Source of the DNA: Paractinoplanes ovalisporus
GTDB lineage: Bacteria; Actinomycetota; Actinomycetes; Mycobacteriales; Micromonosporaceae
Direction: 5' to 3'
Length of the DNA: 64,000 nucleotides
Assembly (NCBI RefSeq): GCF_016834655.1
Contig: NZ_JAENHP010000003.1
Location: forward strand, 795,189 to 859,188
Below the pieces are notes generated by a model. The model did not search any database. It saw only the letters and a program-made list of their open reading frames with translations, and was not told the DNA's origin. Of the stretch, positions 26,242 through 38,500 are shown one piece after another; positions within the stretch are counted from its first letter, which is position 1, and every line of letters begins with the position of its first letter. The translations under genes and the position numbers were made by a program.

Positions 26242-27929
26242 CAGCGCTCCTCCGTGGTGAGCCGGCCGGCGTGCAGCCGCACGACCCGGGGCAGGCGGTC
26301 GATGGTGGACGGCCGGTGGGCGATGACCAGCACCGTGCGTCCGGCGCGGAGCCGGGCCAGGGCCTCCTCCAGGCGGTGGGCGGTGCCCGGGTCGAGGTCG
26401 GCGGTGGCCTCGTCGAGGATCAGCACCTCGGGATCGGTGAGGGCGGCCCGGACCAGGCCGACCAGCTGACGTTCGCCGGCCGAGAAGCGCTCGCCGCGGC
26501 GGCCCAGGTCGGAGTCGAAGCCGCTGGGCAGTCCCTCCACCCAGGCCGTCAGCCCCAAAGCCTCGGTGGCACGGGCGAAGTCGTCGCGGCCGGGCCGTCC
26601 CGGGGTCAGGGCCAGGTTGTCGGCCAGCGTCCCGGCGACCATGTGGACCTGTTGCGGGATGAGCACGAGCCGGCGGCGCAGGTCGGTCGCGTCGAGCGCG
26701 CTCAGGTCCTCCCCACCCAGCCGCACGACACCGGTGTCAGGCAGGTAGAGCCCGCACAGCAGCTTGGCCAGGGTGGTCTTGCCGGAGCCGGTCTCGCCGA
26801 CGATCCCGGCGTGCTCGCCCGGCGCGAACGCGAGGCTGACGCCGTGCAGCACGGGCTCGCCGGGCCGGTAGCTGTAGCTGACGTTCTCGACCGTCAGGCC
26901 CCTGGTCGAAGCCGCGGCCGCGACCGGCGCCGCGGCCGGAGGGCGGGTCACGTCGAGCAGGTCGAGCAGGCGGGCCAGCCCGACCCGCGACTCCACCAGC
27001 TCGGCCGCGACCAGCGTGAAGTCGTCGACCGAGCTGAACAGGTCGCGGCTGGCCAGCACGAATGTGACCACCACGCCGACCGTCACCACGTCCCCGGCGG
27101 TCAGGAAGCCACCCGCCACCAGCAGGGCGGCGGTGGTCAGGCCCTGCACGACCCAGGTGGCGTCGATCCAGTTGGCGCCGCGCTGGGCGGTGCGGGCGCG
27201 GCCCAGGTAGGCGTCGGCGTCGCCGCGCAGCCGGTCGAGCCAGGTGCCGGTGGCGGCGTCGATCTGCAGCTGCTCGCGGGCGAGCAGGCTCTCGGCGAAG
27301 GTGGCGGTGAGCGTGGCCTGGGCCGCCGCCTCGGCCGGGTACGCCTTCTGGGCGGCCCGCCGGAACCGCCGCCCGAGCCACCACATGGGTGGCGCGAACA
27401 CCAGCACCAGCAGCCCGAACAGCTGCCACGACGAGGACAGCAGCACGATCACGCTGAACAGCAGGTAGCCGCTGAGCGAGATCAGGTCGGGCAGCTGGCC
27501 GCGGACGAACGCGGCCAGCTCGGCGATCTCGACCGTGGCCCGCTGCAGCAGGTCGCCGCCGCGGTGCGCCTCGAGGAACCGCAGCGACGTGGCGCCGAGC
27601 CGTTCCACCACGAGGTCACGCAGGCTGTGCACGACCTTCTCGCCGACCCGGGTGAGCAGCAGCTCGGACCAGCGCAGCAGCACGGTCCGGGCGATGACGA
27701 GGCCGAGCACCACGCCGGCCGACACAAGCAGGCCGGTGCGGTCGCCGTCGAGCAGTTCGTCCACGGCCCGGCCGATCATCACCGGCACGAGCGTGAGCGA
27801 CAGGGTCGCGAGCAGGTTGACCGCGACGGCGCCGGCCATCGCGCGGCGGTGCTCGCGCAGGTGCGGCCAGGCGCGGCGCAGCACGTGCCGCTGGTCGGGC
27901 TCGTCGGTCAGCAGGCGCACGTCAGCCAT
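26241..27929 (-). CDS. ABC transporter subunit, fused TMD-NBD (siderophore transport, functional ATPase half)
   Basis: 562-aa half-transporter of the type IV exporter fold: six membrane helices in residues 1-310 and one nucleotide-binding domain after 340. The NBD is complete: Walker A GETGSGKTTLAKLLCG, Q-loop LVLIPQQVHM, signature FSAGERQLVGLVRAAL, Walker B LILDEATADLD with the catalytic Glu, and H-loop VIAHRPSTI. It pairs with the next subunit upstream, which has an impaired NBD. Exporter-fold pairs in siderophore loci either export the free siderophore or, like YbtPQ and IrtAB, import the ferric form; the SIP gene nearby slightly favours import, while the separate FecCD system covers classical uptake. 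Confidence 0.88.
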   Translation of the reverse strand: MADVRLLTDEPDQRHVLRRAWPHLREHRRAMAGAVAVNLLATLSLTLVPVMIGRAVDELLDGDRTGLLVSAGVVLGLVIARTVLLRWSELLLTRVGEKVVHSLRDLVVERLGATSLRFLEAHRGGDLLQRATVEIAELAAFVRGQLPDLISLSGYLLFSVIVLLSSSWQLFGLLVLVFAPPMWWLGRRFRRAAQKAYPAEAAAQATLTATFAESLLAREQLQIDAATGTWLDRLRGDADAYLGRARTAQRGANWIDATWVVQGLTTAALLVAGGFLTAGDVVTVGVVVTFVLASRDLFSSVDDFTLVAAELVESRVGLARLLDLLDVTRPPAAAPVAAAASTRGLTVENVSYSYRPGEPVLHGVSLAFAPGEHAGIVGETGSGKTTLAKLLCGLYLPDTGVVRLGGEDLSALDATDLRRRLVLIPQQVHMVAGTLADNLALTPGRPGRDDFARATEALGLTAWVEGLPSGFDSDLGRRGERFSAGERQLVGLVRAALTDPEVLILDEATADLDPGTAHRLEEALARLRAGRTVLVIAHRPSTIDRLPRVVRLHAGRLTTEER

Positions 27930-29565
27930 GGCTCACCAGCCGTCCCTCGTGGACGCCGAGGTCGACGACCCGGTCGGCGCTTTCGGCCACGGCCGGGCGC
28001 GAGGTGGCGAAGACGACGGTGGTGCCCAGCGCGCGCAGCCCGTCGAGGATGCGCTGCTCGGTGCGGGCGTCCACGGCCGAGGTGACGTCGTCGAGCAGCA
28101 GCACGCGGGCGCCCCGCAGCAGGCCCCGGGCGAGCGCGAGGCGTTGCAGCTGCCCGCCCGAGACGGTGCTGCCGCGTTCGCCGACGACCGTGCCGAAGCC
28201 CTCGGGCAGCGACTCGATGTGGTCGAGGATCCCGGCCGTGCGGCAGGCGTCGCGCAGCTGCCCGTCGGTGAGCCCGGCCCGGCCCAGCCGCAGGTTCTCG
28301 GCGATGGTCCCGCTCAGCAGCAGTGGCCGCTGCCCGACCACGGTCACGGCGTCACGCACCTCGGCAACGGCCGCGTCCCGCAGGTCGGTCCCGCCGAGCC
28401 GGACCGTGCCGGCGGCCGGGTCGTCCAGGCGGGCCAGCAGGCGCAGCAGCGTCGACTTGCCGGTGCCGACCGGCCCGACGACGGCCACGAACTCGCCTGG
28501 TTCCACGGTCAGGTCGGGCAGCCGCAGCGGTTCGCGGCCGTCGAGCTCGACGGTCAGGCCGCTCGCGGTGAGCGCGCCCGCCCCGAGCGGCACCGGCTCG
28601 GCCGGGCCGGCGAGCAGCGGCTCCGCGGTGAGGACGCCGCCGATGCGACCGGCCGCGGTCCACGCGTCACCGAGCTGGCCGAAGCGGAAGGTCAGCATCA
28701 TCACCTGGCGGCCGAGCAGGGCCATCCAGCTCGCGAACGCCACCAGGCCACCGACCGAGAACCGCCCGTCGAGCACGGCCAGGCCGCCCGCCGCGAGGCC
28801 GATCGCGGTGGCCAGCCACGGCACGAAGGGCGCGTGGGCCGCCCAGCCCGCCGCCACCCGGGCCAGGGCCAGGGCGCGGTCGCGCACGACGGCGCTGGCA
28901 CTGTGGTGCCGCTCCACGAGCACCGTCTCGCCGCCGAGGCCCCGCACCGCCGTACTGGCCGAAAGCAGGTCCTCCACCGCGTCAGCCCGGGCGCCGTGGG
29001 CGGCCGAGAGCGCGGAGTTGGCGTTCTCGTAGCGGCGCGGGTACCAGAGGTTGACCGCCACGAGCAACGGCACGGTGCTGAGCCCGATGACCGCGAGCAT
29101 CGGGTCGAGGGTGCCCACCACGACCAGCACGGCCAGGAAACCGAGCACCCCGGAGGCCAGCGACGGCACGGTCGAGAGCCAGACGGTGATCTGCTCGACG
29201 TCGCGGGTGCCGCGGGTGACCAGGTCGCCCGAGCCGAACCGGTGGGCGGTGGCGGCGTCCCAACCCAGCACCCGCCCGGCGATCCGCAGCAGCAGCCGGT
29301 TGCCGGTACGCACGCCGGCGAGGGTGGCCCACCACCGCATCGCGAACTCGGCGCCGGTCAGCGCGACCGAGACGGCCAGGGTGATGCCGGCCCAGAGCAG
29401 CAGCGCGTCCGTGTCGCCGGTGGTGATGCCCTCGTCGAGCGCACGGCCCAGGCACCAGGGCAACAGGATGAGCCCGGCCTGATAGCCGAGACCGCCGAGA
29501 CCGGAGGCGGTCAGCCCACGGGCCGAGTCGCGCACGGCCCAGCGCAGCAGGTCGGCCGGCCTCAC
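27922..29565 (-). CDS. ABC transporter subunit, fused TMD-NBD (degenerate ATPase half)
   Basis: 547-aa half-transporter with six predicted membrane helices and one NBD. Walker [16 protein letters not shown] and signature [16 protein letters not shown] are intact. The Walker B reads [11 protein letters not shown] with Asp instead of the catalytic Glu, and the H-loop region reads FATSRPAV, without His. Both changes fall in the same ATP site, as in asymmetric heterodimeric exporters where one site only binds ATP. With the functional neighbour (overlap of 8 bp) it should form a heterodimer. Its start overlaps the NRPS stop (ATGA, 29562-29565). Confidence 0.88.
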   Translation of the reverse strand: MRPADLLRWAVRDSARGLTASGLGGLGYQAGLILLPWCLGRALDEGITTGDTDALLLWAGITLAVSVALTGAEFAMRWWATLAGVRTGNRLLLRIAGRVLGWDAATAHRFGSGDLVTRGTRDVEQITVWLSTVPSLASGVLGFLAVLVVVGTLDPMLAVIGLSTVPLLVAVNLWYPRRYENANSALSAAHGARADAVEDLLSASTAVRGLGGETVLVERHHSASAVVRDRALALARVAAGWAAHAPFVPWLATAIGLAAGGLAVLDGRFSVGGLVAFASWMALLGRQVMMLTFRFGQLGDAWTAAGRIGGVLTAEPLLAGPAEPVPLGAGALTASGLTVELDGREPLRLPDLTVEPGEFVAVVGPVGTGKSTLLRLLARLDDPAAGTVRLGGTDLRDAAVAEVRDAVTVVGQRPLLLSGTIAENLRLGRAGLTDGQLRDACRTAGILDHIESLPEGFGTVVGERGSTVSGGQLQRLALARGLLRGARVLLLDDVTSAVDARTEQRILDGLRALGTTVVFATSRPAVAESADRVVDLGVHEGRLVSHG

Positions 29566-32500
29566 GACGCCAGCCCCGCGACCGTGCCCAGCGCGACCAG
29601 GTCACGCAGCCGCACCTCGATGCCCTCGGCGCGGGCCAGGCTGACCAGCCGCATCGCCGAGATGCTGTCGCCGCCCAGGTCGAAGAAGCTGTCCTCGGCC
29701 CCCACGGCCGGCAGCCCGAGCACGGTGGCGAACAGCCGCGCGAGCTGTTCCTCGCGTTCCCCGTCGGGGGCGCGGCCACTGATCTCGTACGAGGGTTGCG
29801 GTAGTCGTGCCCGGTCGAGTTTTCCGTTCACCGTGAGCGGCAGGGCGTCGAGTCCGACCACGGCCGCCGGCACGAGGTAGGACGGCAGCCGCTCCCCCGC
29901 CCACGTGCGCAGCGCCGCCGGGTCGGCCCCGCCCACGACGTAGGCGACCAGCCGTCCGCCGTCGGTGACGACCACCGCCTGGGTGACCGACGGGTGCTCG
30001 GCCAGCACGGCGGCCACCTCGCCCGGCTCGACCCGGTGCCCGCGGATCTTCACCTGGTCGTCGGAGCGCCCGAGATAGTCGATGCGCCCGTCCGTGGTCC
30101 ACCGGGCCACGTCGCCGGTCCGATACATCCGGTGCCCGTCACCGGCGAACGGGTCGGCGACGAACCGGGACGCGGTCAGGCCGGGCCGGTTCAGATAGCC
30201 GAGCGCCACCTGGGCCCCGCCGATGTAGAGCTCACCGGCCACGCCCGGCGGCACCGGCCGCAGCCGCGAGTCGAGCACGTGCAGCGTGAGGTTGGCGACC
30301 GGCCGCCCGATGAGCGCGCGCGGCACCTCCTTCACGCGCTGCACGACCGCGTCCACCGTGCATTCGGTCGGGCCGTAGAAGTTGTAGGACTCGGTGTCGG
30401 GCAGCGCCGCCATGGCCGTCCACAGCTGGTCGGGCACGGCCTCGCCGCCGACGCCGAGCACGGCCAGGCCGGCCGCGTCGAAGCCGGCCGCCAGCAACTG
30501 GTCGAGGTGCGAGGGCGCGACCTCGATGACGTCGATCCCGTTGTCCCGCAACAACGCGGCGAGCAGGGCCGGGTCGTGCTGCGGCTCGTCGGTCACCAGG
30601 TGCAGCTCGTGCCCGCCGAGCAGGGCCAGCAGCGGCTGCCAGGAGGCGTCGAACGCGAACGACCAGTTGTGCGCGACGCGCAGCGGCCGGCCGAGCCGTT
30701 CCGAGGCGGGCCCGAGGATCCGTTCCGTGTGGCTGGCGAACAGGTTGGCCACGGTCCGGTGCGGCACGAGCACGCCCTTGGGCCGCCCGGTCGATCCGGA
30801 GGTGTAGATGACGTAGGCGGGGTGGTCGGGGGTGATGGCCCTCGGTTCGGCCGCGGCCGCCGGAAGCGGGGCGTCGAGCAGCAGCCGGGGCGCGCCGGCG
30901 GGCAGGCGGCCGGCGGTGGCGGCGACGGCCAGGGTGACCACCGGCTGGGCGTCGGCGAGCACGTCGGCGATGCGGGCGGGCGGGGTGGCCGGGTCGATCG
31001 GCAGGTAGGCGGCGCCGGAGCCCATCGCGCCGAGGATCGCGGGCACGATGTGCTCGTCGCGGGGCAGCAGCAGCGCGACGATTTCGCCGGGGGCGGCGCC
31101 GACGGCGGCCAGGGCGCGGGACAGCTCGTCGGCCTGGGCGACCAGTTCCCCGTACGTCCATCGCCGGTTCCCGACGACGAGGGCCGTCGCGTCCGGCGTG
31201 GTCCGGGCCCAGGAGCGCACCAGGTCGGGCAGGGTCGACGGGGCGACCGGCAGGGTGCCGGAGTTCCAGTCGACCAGCGTCTGCTGCCGCTCGGCCGCGG
31301 TGAGCGCGTCCGCCTTCTCCACGAGCTCGGCCGGATTCGCGGCCACGGCGTGAGCCAGCGCGACGAGCCGGTCCAGCAGCAGCCGGGCGGTCGCGGCGTC
31401 GAACACGTCGGGCCGGTATTCGAGGGCCAGGTGCAGGCCCTCATCCTCGGCCGCCACCAGAGTGAGCGGGTAGTGGGTGGCGTCCCGCCCGGTGACCCCG
31501 GCCAGTTTCAGACCGGCCGCCCGCTGGCTGTCGTCGAGGCGGTCGTCGTCGACCGGGTAGCTCTCGAACACGACCAGCGTGTCGAACAGTTCGCCGACCC
31601 CGGCCAGGCGCTGGATCGGGGACAGGCCGAGGTGCTGGTGGGCCAGCAGCGCGGCCTGTTCCTGCTGCAACCGGCCCAGGAAGCCGGCCCAGCTCTCGCC
31701 GGGCGACAGCCGTACGCGGACGGGAAGGGTGTTGATGAACAGGCCGATCGTCTCGTCCGACCCGGCCAGCTCGGGCGGCCGCCCGCTCACCGTCGCGCCG
31801 AAGACGACGTCCTCGCGCCCGGTGAGCCGGCCCAGCAGCACCGCCCACAGCGCTTGCACCACCGTGTTGGGCGTGACGCCGTGGTCGCGGGCCAGCGCGG
31901 CGATCGACGGCGGCAGCTGGGCCGTCACCTCGCCCGGCAGCCGCGCCGAGCGTCCACTGATGCCGGGCGCGACCAGGGTCGGCTCGGCCACGCCGTCCAA
32001 TGCGGCCCGCCACGCCTCGGTGGCGGCGGAGGTGTCGGCGGCGGCCAGCCAGGCCAGGAAGTCGCGGTAGGGCCGGACCGGGGCGCCGGATCCGCCCGCG
32101 TAGGCGGTCAGCAGTTCCCGGGCGACCAGAGGCCCCGACCAGCCGTCGACGAGCAGATGGTGCTGGGTGAGGACGAGCCGGTGCCGGTCGTCGCCGAGGC
32201 GCAGCAGCAGGAACCGCAGCAGCGGCGCGGTCTCCAGGTCGAACGGCCGCACCCGTTCGGCGTCGGCGAGACGGTCCGCGTCGGCCTTGCCGTCCACGGT
32301 CTCGACCCGGAACGGCACGGGCGCCGCCGCCGGGATCGCCTGCACCGGCCGGCCGGCCGACGTGGTCGTGAAAACGGCCCGCAGGTTGGGGTGCCGGTCG
32401 AGCAGGGTCGCGGCCGCTTCCCCGAGACGGGCGGCGTCGAGCTCGCCGTCGAGGTCGAGCTGCTGCTGCACGGTGTAGACATCGCCCGCGCCGTCGAGGG

Positions 32501-35500
32501 TGTGCAGATAGAACAGGCCCTCCTGCAGCGGGGTCAGCGGCAGCACGTCGACCAGCCCCGGATAACGACGCTCCAGGTCGTCCAGCGCGGGCTGGTCCAC
32601 CGTCGCGAGCACGTCCGAGGGCGTGAGCCCGGCGTCACCGGCGTGCGCAGCCAGGGTGTGCAGGGTGGCGGTCCAGGCCTCGAGCAGCGCGCTCACCGTC
32701 TCGAGGGTCAAATGCCTTCCCGTGTACGCCGCCGACAGCACCAGATCGTCCCCGGCCACCGTGGCTTCGACGCTGAGCACGTGCCGCGCGGGCCGGTCGT
32801 CGCCCGCGTCGCCGAGCAGTTCCCCTTCCCCCGTACGGCCGAGGTAGTTGAACAGCACCGGCGGCCGCAAATCGTCGCGCCCCAGCAGCCCATAGCCGAT
32901 CCCGCCGTCCGGGGCCGCCCGCAGCAGCTCCTTCACGTGCTTGAGCGCGGCGACCGGGCCGGTGTCCGGTGTGGACAGCCGGACCGGGTGGGAGGTGGTG
33001 AACCAGCCGACCGTGCGGGACAGGTCGGCCCCCGGCACCACCTGTTCCTCGCGGCCGTGCCCTTCGAGTTCGACCAGCACCTCGCGGCCGGCCGTGGCGA
33101 GGGCGAGCCCGGCGAGCAGAACCTCCTGCGGGTTGGCCCGGACGCCGTTCGCCAGCAACCCGGCCGGCACCCGCACGGTGTGGTGCTCAAGAGTCCCGAG
33201 CGTGTCGGCGGCCGGGTCGAGCGTGACCTCGCTGAGGTAGGCCGGGCCGTCCAGAACCGAGTCCCAGTAGGGCTGTTCGGCACCGCGGTCCAGCCCGTCC
33301 AGGGCGCGGACCCAGGCCCGGAACGAGGTGCCCACCGCGGGCAGCGGCCCGTCGGCCGCCAGGTCGCCCAGCAGGATCGGCCACGACACGGCGTCGACCG
33401 CGAGGTGGTGCACGGTCAGCCGCAGCCGGTCCCCGGCGATCTCGGCCGCGACCATCCGACCGGCGACCGGGTCGAGGTGGCCGCCGATGACGTCCCCGGC
33501 GCGCACCGACCCGGGCGGCGGCACGTGCAGGCCGTCACCGGTCCAGCGGGCCCGCAGCATGTCGTGGCGGTCCAGCAGCGCCTGGATCCGCTCGACCGGG
33601 TTCGCGGGAAGCGCGGTCTCCATCGACTGGCTGAGCGCGGGATCGGCCGCGTCCACGGTCCGCATGAACGGGGTCGCGGGCACGTCACCCCAGCCGTCCT
33701 CCGGCGCCACCGTGGTTCCGGCGGGCGTCGCGACGGCGGCCATGCCTTCGACGGTCGGGCGGGCGAACACGTCGCGCGCCGACAGCCGCCAGCCCTCGGC
33801 CCGGGCCCGCGCGGTGAGCTGCAGGGCGAGGATGCTGTCGCCGCCGAGGGTGAAGAAGCCGTCCCGCACGCCGACCCGGTCGAGGCCGAGCACCTGCGCG
33901 ACGAGGCCCGCGAAGACCTCCTCAGCCGGGGTGCGCGGGGCGTCGCCGCCGGCCTGGGCCGCGAAGTCGGGGGCGGGCAGGCGCCGGCGGTCGAGTTTGC
34001 CGTTGGGGCTCAGCGGCAGCTCGGGCAGCCGCACGAACGCGGCCGGAACGAGGTGCCCGGGCAGCGTGGTCGCGAGCGCCGCGGCGAGATCGTCCGGACC
34101 GTCACCCACGATGTAGGCGACCAGGCGGCGGGACGGGCCGTCGTCGCGGGCGACCACGGCCGCGGCGGTGACGCCGGGCAGGGCGACCAGGGCGGCCTCG
34201 ATCTCGCCCGGCTCGACGCGCTGGCCCCGGATCTTGACCTGGTCGTCGGTGCGTCCCGCGTATTCGAGCACGCCGCCGGCGGTGAACCGGGCCAGGTCGC
34301 CGGTGCGGTAGAGCCGCCGGCCGTGGGTGTGGGCCACGAACCGCTGGGCGGTCAGCCCCGGCCGGCCCAGATAACCGCGGGCGAGCTGGACGCCGCCCAG
34401 GTAGAGCTCGCCGGTCACGCCGGCCGGAACGGGCCGCAGCCACGGGTCGAGCACGTGGACCTCGGTGTTCCAGACCGGCCGGCCGATCGGCACCGGGCCG
34501 TCGCCGGTGACGTCGACCGCGTGGTGGGTGACGTCGACGGCGGCCTCGGTCGGGCCGTACAGGTTGTGCAGCTCGACGCCCGGCAGCACCCGGCCGAACT
34601 GCCGGGCCAGATCGCCCGGCAGGGCCTCGCCGCTGCAGATCACCCGGCACAGCGCTGTCACCGCGCCGGGCGCGGCCGGGTCGGCCAGGAACGCGCGCAG
34701 CATCGAGGGCACGAAGTGCACGGTGGTGACCCGCTCGGCCGCGATCAGGGCCGCGAGGTAGGCGGGGTCGCGGTGGCCGTCCGGGCGCGCCACCACGAGC
34801 GTCGCACCGGTGAGCAGCGGCCAGAAGAACTCCCAGACCGAGACGTCGAACCCGGCCGGGGTCTTCTGCAGCACCCGCTCCCCCGGCTCCAGACCGTATG
34901 CAGCCTGCATCCACAGGAGACGGTTGACGATCGCCCGGTGCGAGACGGTGGCACCCTTGGGGCGGCCGGTCGAGCCCGAGGTGTAGATGACATAAGCGGC
35001 CGTGTCTCCGGGCAGGTCCGGCGCCTCGGCGAGCGGGGTTCCGGTTTCCCGTACGGTCTGCGCGTCCACCACCAGCGTCGCGCCCGAGTCGGCGAGCAGG
35101 AAGCGGTTGCGCTCCTCCGGGTGCGACGGGTCGAGCGGCAGGTAGGCGGCGCCCGCCCGGTGCACGGCGTGCAGCGCGACGACCAGGTCGAGGCCGCGGG
35201 GCAGCGCCACCGCGACGACCGTCTGCGGTCCCGCGCCACGCTGCCGCAGCCGGCCGGCCAGGGCCGCCACGCGCGCGTCCATCTCGGCGTACGTCAGGCT
35301 CTCGCCCTCGAAGACGAGCGCGGTCGCGTCCGGATGGGTCCGCACCGCCTCGGCGAACAGCCTCGGCAGCGTGGTCTCCGGCACCTTCGTTTCCGGTGCT
35401 TCTGCTGCTGCCGCCGGCAGGGCTCCGGCGCGGCCGATCACCGTGTCCGGGGCCGCCGCCAGCTCGGCTAGCAACGCGCCGTAACTGTCGAGAATGTCGC

Positions 35501-38500
35501 CGGCCGCCTCGGGGGTGAAGACGTCGGCGCGGTAGGCCAGGCCGAGCCGCAGCCGCTCGCCCGGCGCGACCGCGAGGGTGAGCGGGTAGTGCGGGGCGTC
35601 GTCACCGGTGACGTCGGCCAGCCGCAACCCGCCCTCGCCGGTGGCCGTGTGCAGGCCGTCGCTGTCGAGGGGGTAGCTCTCGAAGATGGTGAGGGTGTCG
35701 AACAGCTCGCCGATCCCGGCCAGGCGCTGCACGTCGGTGAGCGGCAGGTGCTGGTGCTCGAGGAGCGCGGCCTGACTGTCGCGCAGCCGGCCCAGCAGCT
35801 CGGCCCAGGTCAGGGCCGGGTCGAGCGGCACCCGGACCGGCAGCGTGTTGATGAGGAAGCCGATCATGTCTTCGACGCCGGGCACCTGGGCCGGGCGGCC
35901 GCTGACGGTGGTGCCGAAGACGACGTCGGTGCGGCCGGTGAGCCCCACCAGCAGCACCGCCCAGGCCGCCTGGACGACGGTGTTGAGGGTGACCTGGTGG
36001 TCGCGGGCGAGCGCGGTGAGCCGGTCGGTGACCTCGCCGGGCAGGTCACGTTCGAGCTGTCCGGGCCGGGCGTCGAGGACCGCGCCCGCGCCCGGGGCGA
36101 CCAGGGTGGGCTGGTCGAGGCCGGCCAGGGCGTCACGCCACGCGGTCTCGGCGGCGGCCCGGTCGGCGCCGGCGAGCCAGCGCAGGTAGTCGCGGTAGGG
36201 GCGGGGTGCGGGCAGGGCCCGTCCGGCGTAGAGGTCGAACAGTTCCCGCACGGCCAGGGGTGTGGACCAGCCGTCGAGCAGCACGTGGTGGTTGGTCAGC
36301 ACGAGGCGGTGCCGGCCGGGACCGAGGCGCACCAGGGCGAGCCGCAGCAGCGGCGGGGCGGTCAGGTCGAACGGGCGGGTCCGGTCGGCGGCGACGAACT
36401 CGGCCTCATGGTCCGGGCCGACCTCGGTCCAGGGCAGCTCGGCGTGGGCCGCGACGACCTGGCGGTAGGTGCCGTCGGGGCCGGGGACGAACGTGGCCCG
36501 CAGCGACGGGTGCCGGTCGAGCAGCGCCTGTCCGGCCGCCCGCAGACGGCCCGGGTCGAGGTCGCCCTCCAGCTCCAGGACCTGCTGGACGACGTACGGG
36601 TCAATCGTCTCGGAAACCGCCGCCAGGAAGACCAAGCCCTCCTGCAGCGGGCTGAGCGGCCACACGTCCTCCACGCCGCCCGGGCGTCGCTCGAGGGCGT
36701 CGATCTCGGGCTGGGTGAGGCCGGGCCGCAGCAGGTCGGACGGGGTCAACCCGCCCTCGGCCGGGAGGCGGCGCAGCGCCGCGAACCAGTCGTGGGCCAG
36801 GGAACGCACCTCGGCCTCGGTGAGGACGCCGTCGGGATAGGTGAGCGTCGCCGAGAGGCGGCCGTCGAGGACGGAGGCGTTGATTTCGAGGGCGCGGCTC
36901 AGGGGCATGTCCGGGTCGGCGTCGCCACCGAGGCCGCCGATCGAGGTCCACGGCCCGCCCGACTCGTCGCCGCTGGTGAACCGGCCCAGGTAGTTCACGA
37001 CGATCTGCGGTTCGGGCCGGGCGGCGAGCGCGGCCCGACCGGCGGCGTTGAGGTGGCGCAGCACCCCGAACCCGGAACCGTTGCCCGGGACGGCCTTCAG
37101 CTGTTCCTTGACCGCCTTGAGCCCGTCGGCGGGAGTCAGCCGTACGGGGAACTCGGTCGTGAACCAGCCGACCGTGCGGGACACGTCGGCCCCCGGAACC
37201 AGGTGCTCCTCGCGGCCGTGGCCCTCGAGCTCGACCAGCACGCTGTCGCGACCGGTCCGGGCCGTGACCGCGGTCGCCAGCCCGGTCAGCAGCACCTCGG
37301 CCACACCGGTGCGGTAGGCCTCGGGCAGCGCGCCGATCAGGGGTGCGGTCTGCTCGGCGTCGAGCTCGACGGTGACCGTACGGGCCGTGGCCACGGTGTC
37401 GCGGGCCGGGTCCACCGCCCGGGCGCCCAGCGGCGGCTCGTCCCCGTCGAGAACACCGAGCCAGTACGGCAGTTCGTCCTCGTTGCCCACCGGCAGCGCC
37501 TGCGCCCAGGCACGGAAGGAGGTGCCGACCGGCGGCAACGGCTTCCCGGCCCAGGCGGTGGCGAGGTCGTCGAGCAGGATCCGCCACGAGACGCCGTCGA
37601 CGACGCTGTGGTGCAGGACGATCCGAACCTCGTCGCCCTCCCACACAATCGCCTTACCTACGAGGTCGGCCGCCTTGACCGTTCCCGGCGGCGGCACCAC
37701 GAGGCCCTTCTCCGGCGTCCAGGAGGCGCGCAGCAGGTCGTGGCGGTCGAGCAACGCCTGCACCAGCTCGTGCAGCCGCTCGGCGGTCAGGCCGGCCGGG
37801 GCGCGCAGGGTCATCGACTGGCTGTACCGGCCGGCCGGGCCCGCGTCGCGCAGCCAGGCCAGCATCGGGGTCAGCGGCACCTCGCCGACACCGTCGCCGG
37901 CCACCACCGGGCGGGGAGCCTCGGCGGGCGCGGCCACGGCGGCGAGCGCGGCAACCGTCCGCAGTTCGAAGATCTGTCGCGGCGTGATGCGCAGACCGGC
38001 GGCCCGGGCGCGGGCGACCAGTTGCAGCGACACGATGCTGTCGCCGCCGAGCGTGAAGAAGCTGTCCTCGACTCCCACTGCCGCCAGCCCCAGCACTTCG
38101 GCGAAGAGCGTGGCCAAGGTCAGCTCGGCCGGGGTGCGGGGCGCGTCGGTGCCGGTGAGCCCGCTGAAATCCGGCGCCGGCAGCGCCCGCTTGTCCACCT
38201 TGCCCGCGACCGTGACCGGGATCCGTTCCAGGGCCACGATCGCGGCCGGGACGAGGTGGTCGGGCAGCCGCTCGGCCGCCCACTCGCGCAGCCCGTCGGC
38301 CCGGCCCACCACGTACGCGACCAGACGCCCGTCCCGCGGCACGACCACCGCCTGCTGGACGTCCGGATGCCCGGTGAGGGCCGCCGCCACCTCGCCCGGC
38401 TCGACCCGGAAGCCCCGGATCTTCACCTGGTCGTCGGCCCGGCCCACGAACTCGAGCTGCCCGTCGACCGTCCACCGGACGACGTCGCCGGTGCGGTACA

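Noticed and set aside
29562..29700. Possible thioesterase at the NRPS C-terminus
   Set aside because: No GxSxG-type hydrolase sequence exists after the last LGGDS carrier motif; the protein ends about 38 residues later.
29994..35471. Very long plus-strand open frame (over 1800 codons) opposite the second NRPS
   Set aside because: Its product is rich in Gln, Arg, Val, Gly and His without domains, mirrors the NRPS codons, and lacks a start/RBS logic; it is an antisense shadow caused by high GC. The same applies to 45173-50698, 50777-55702 and 35589-40283.
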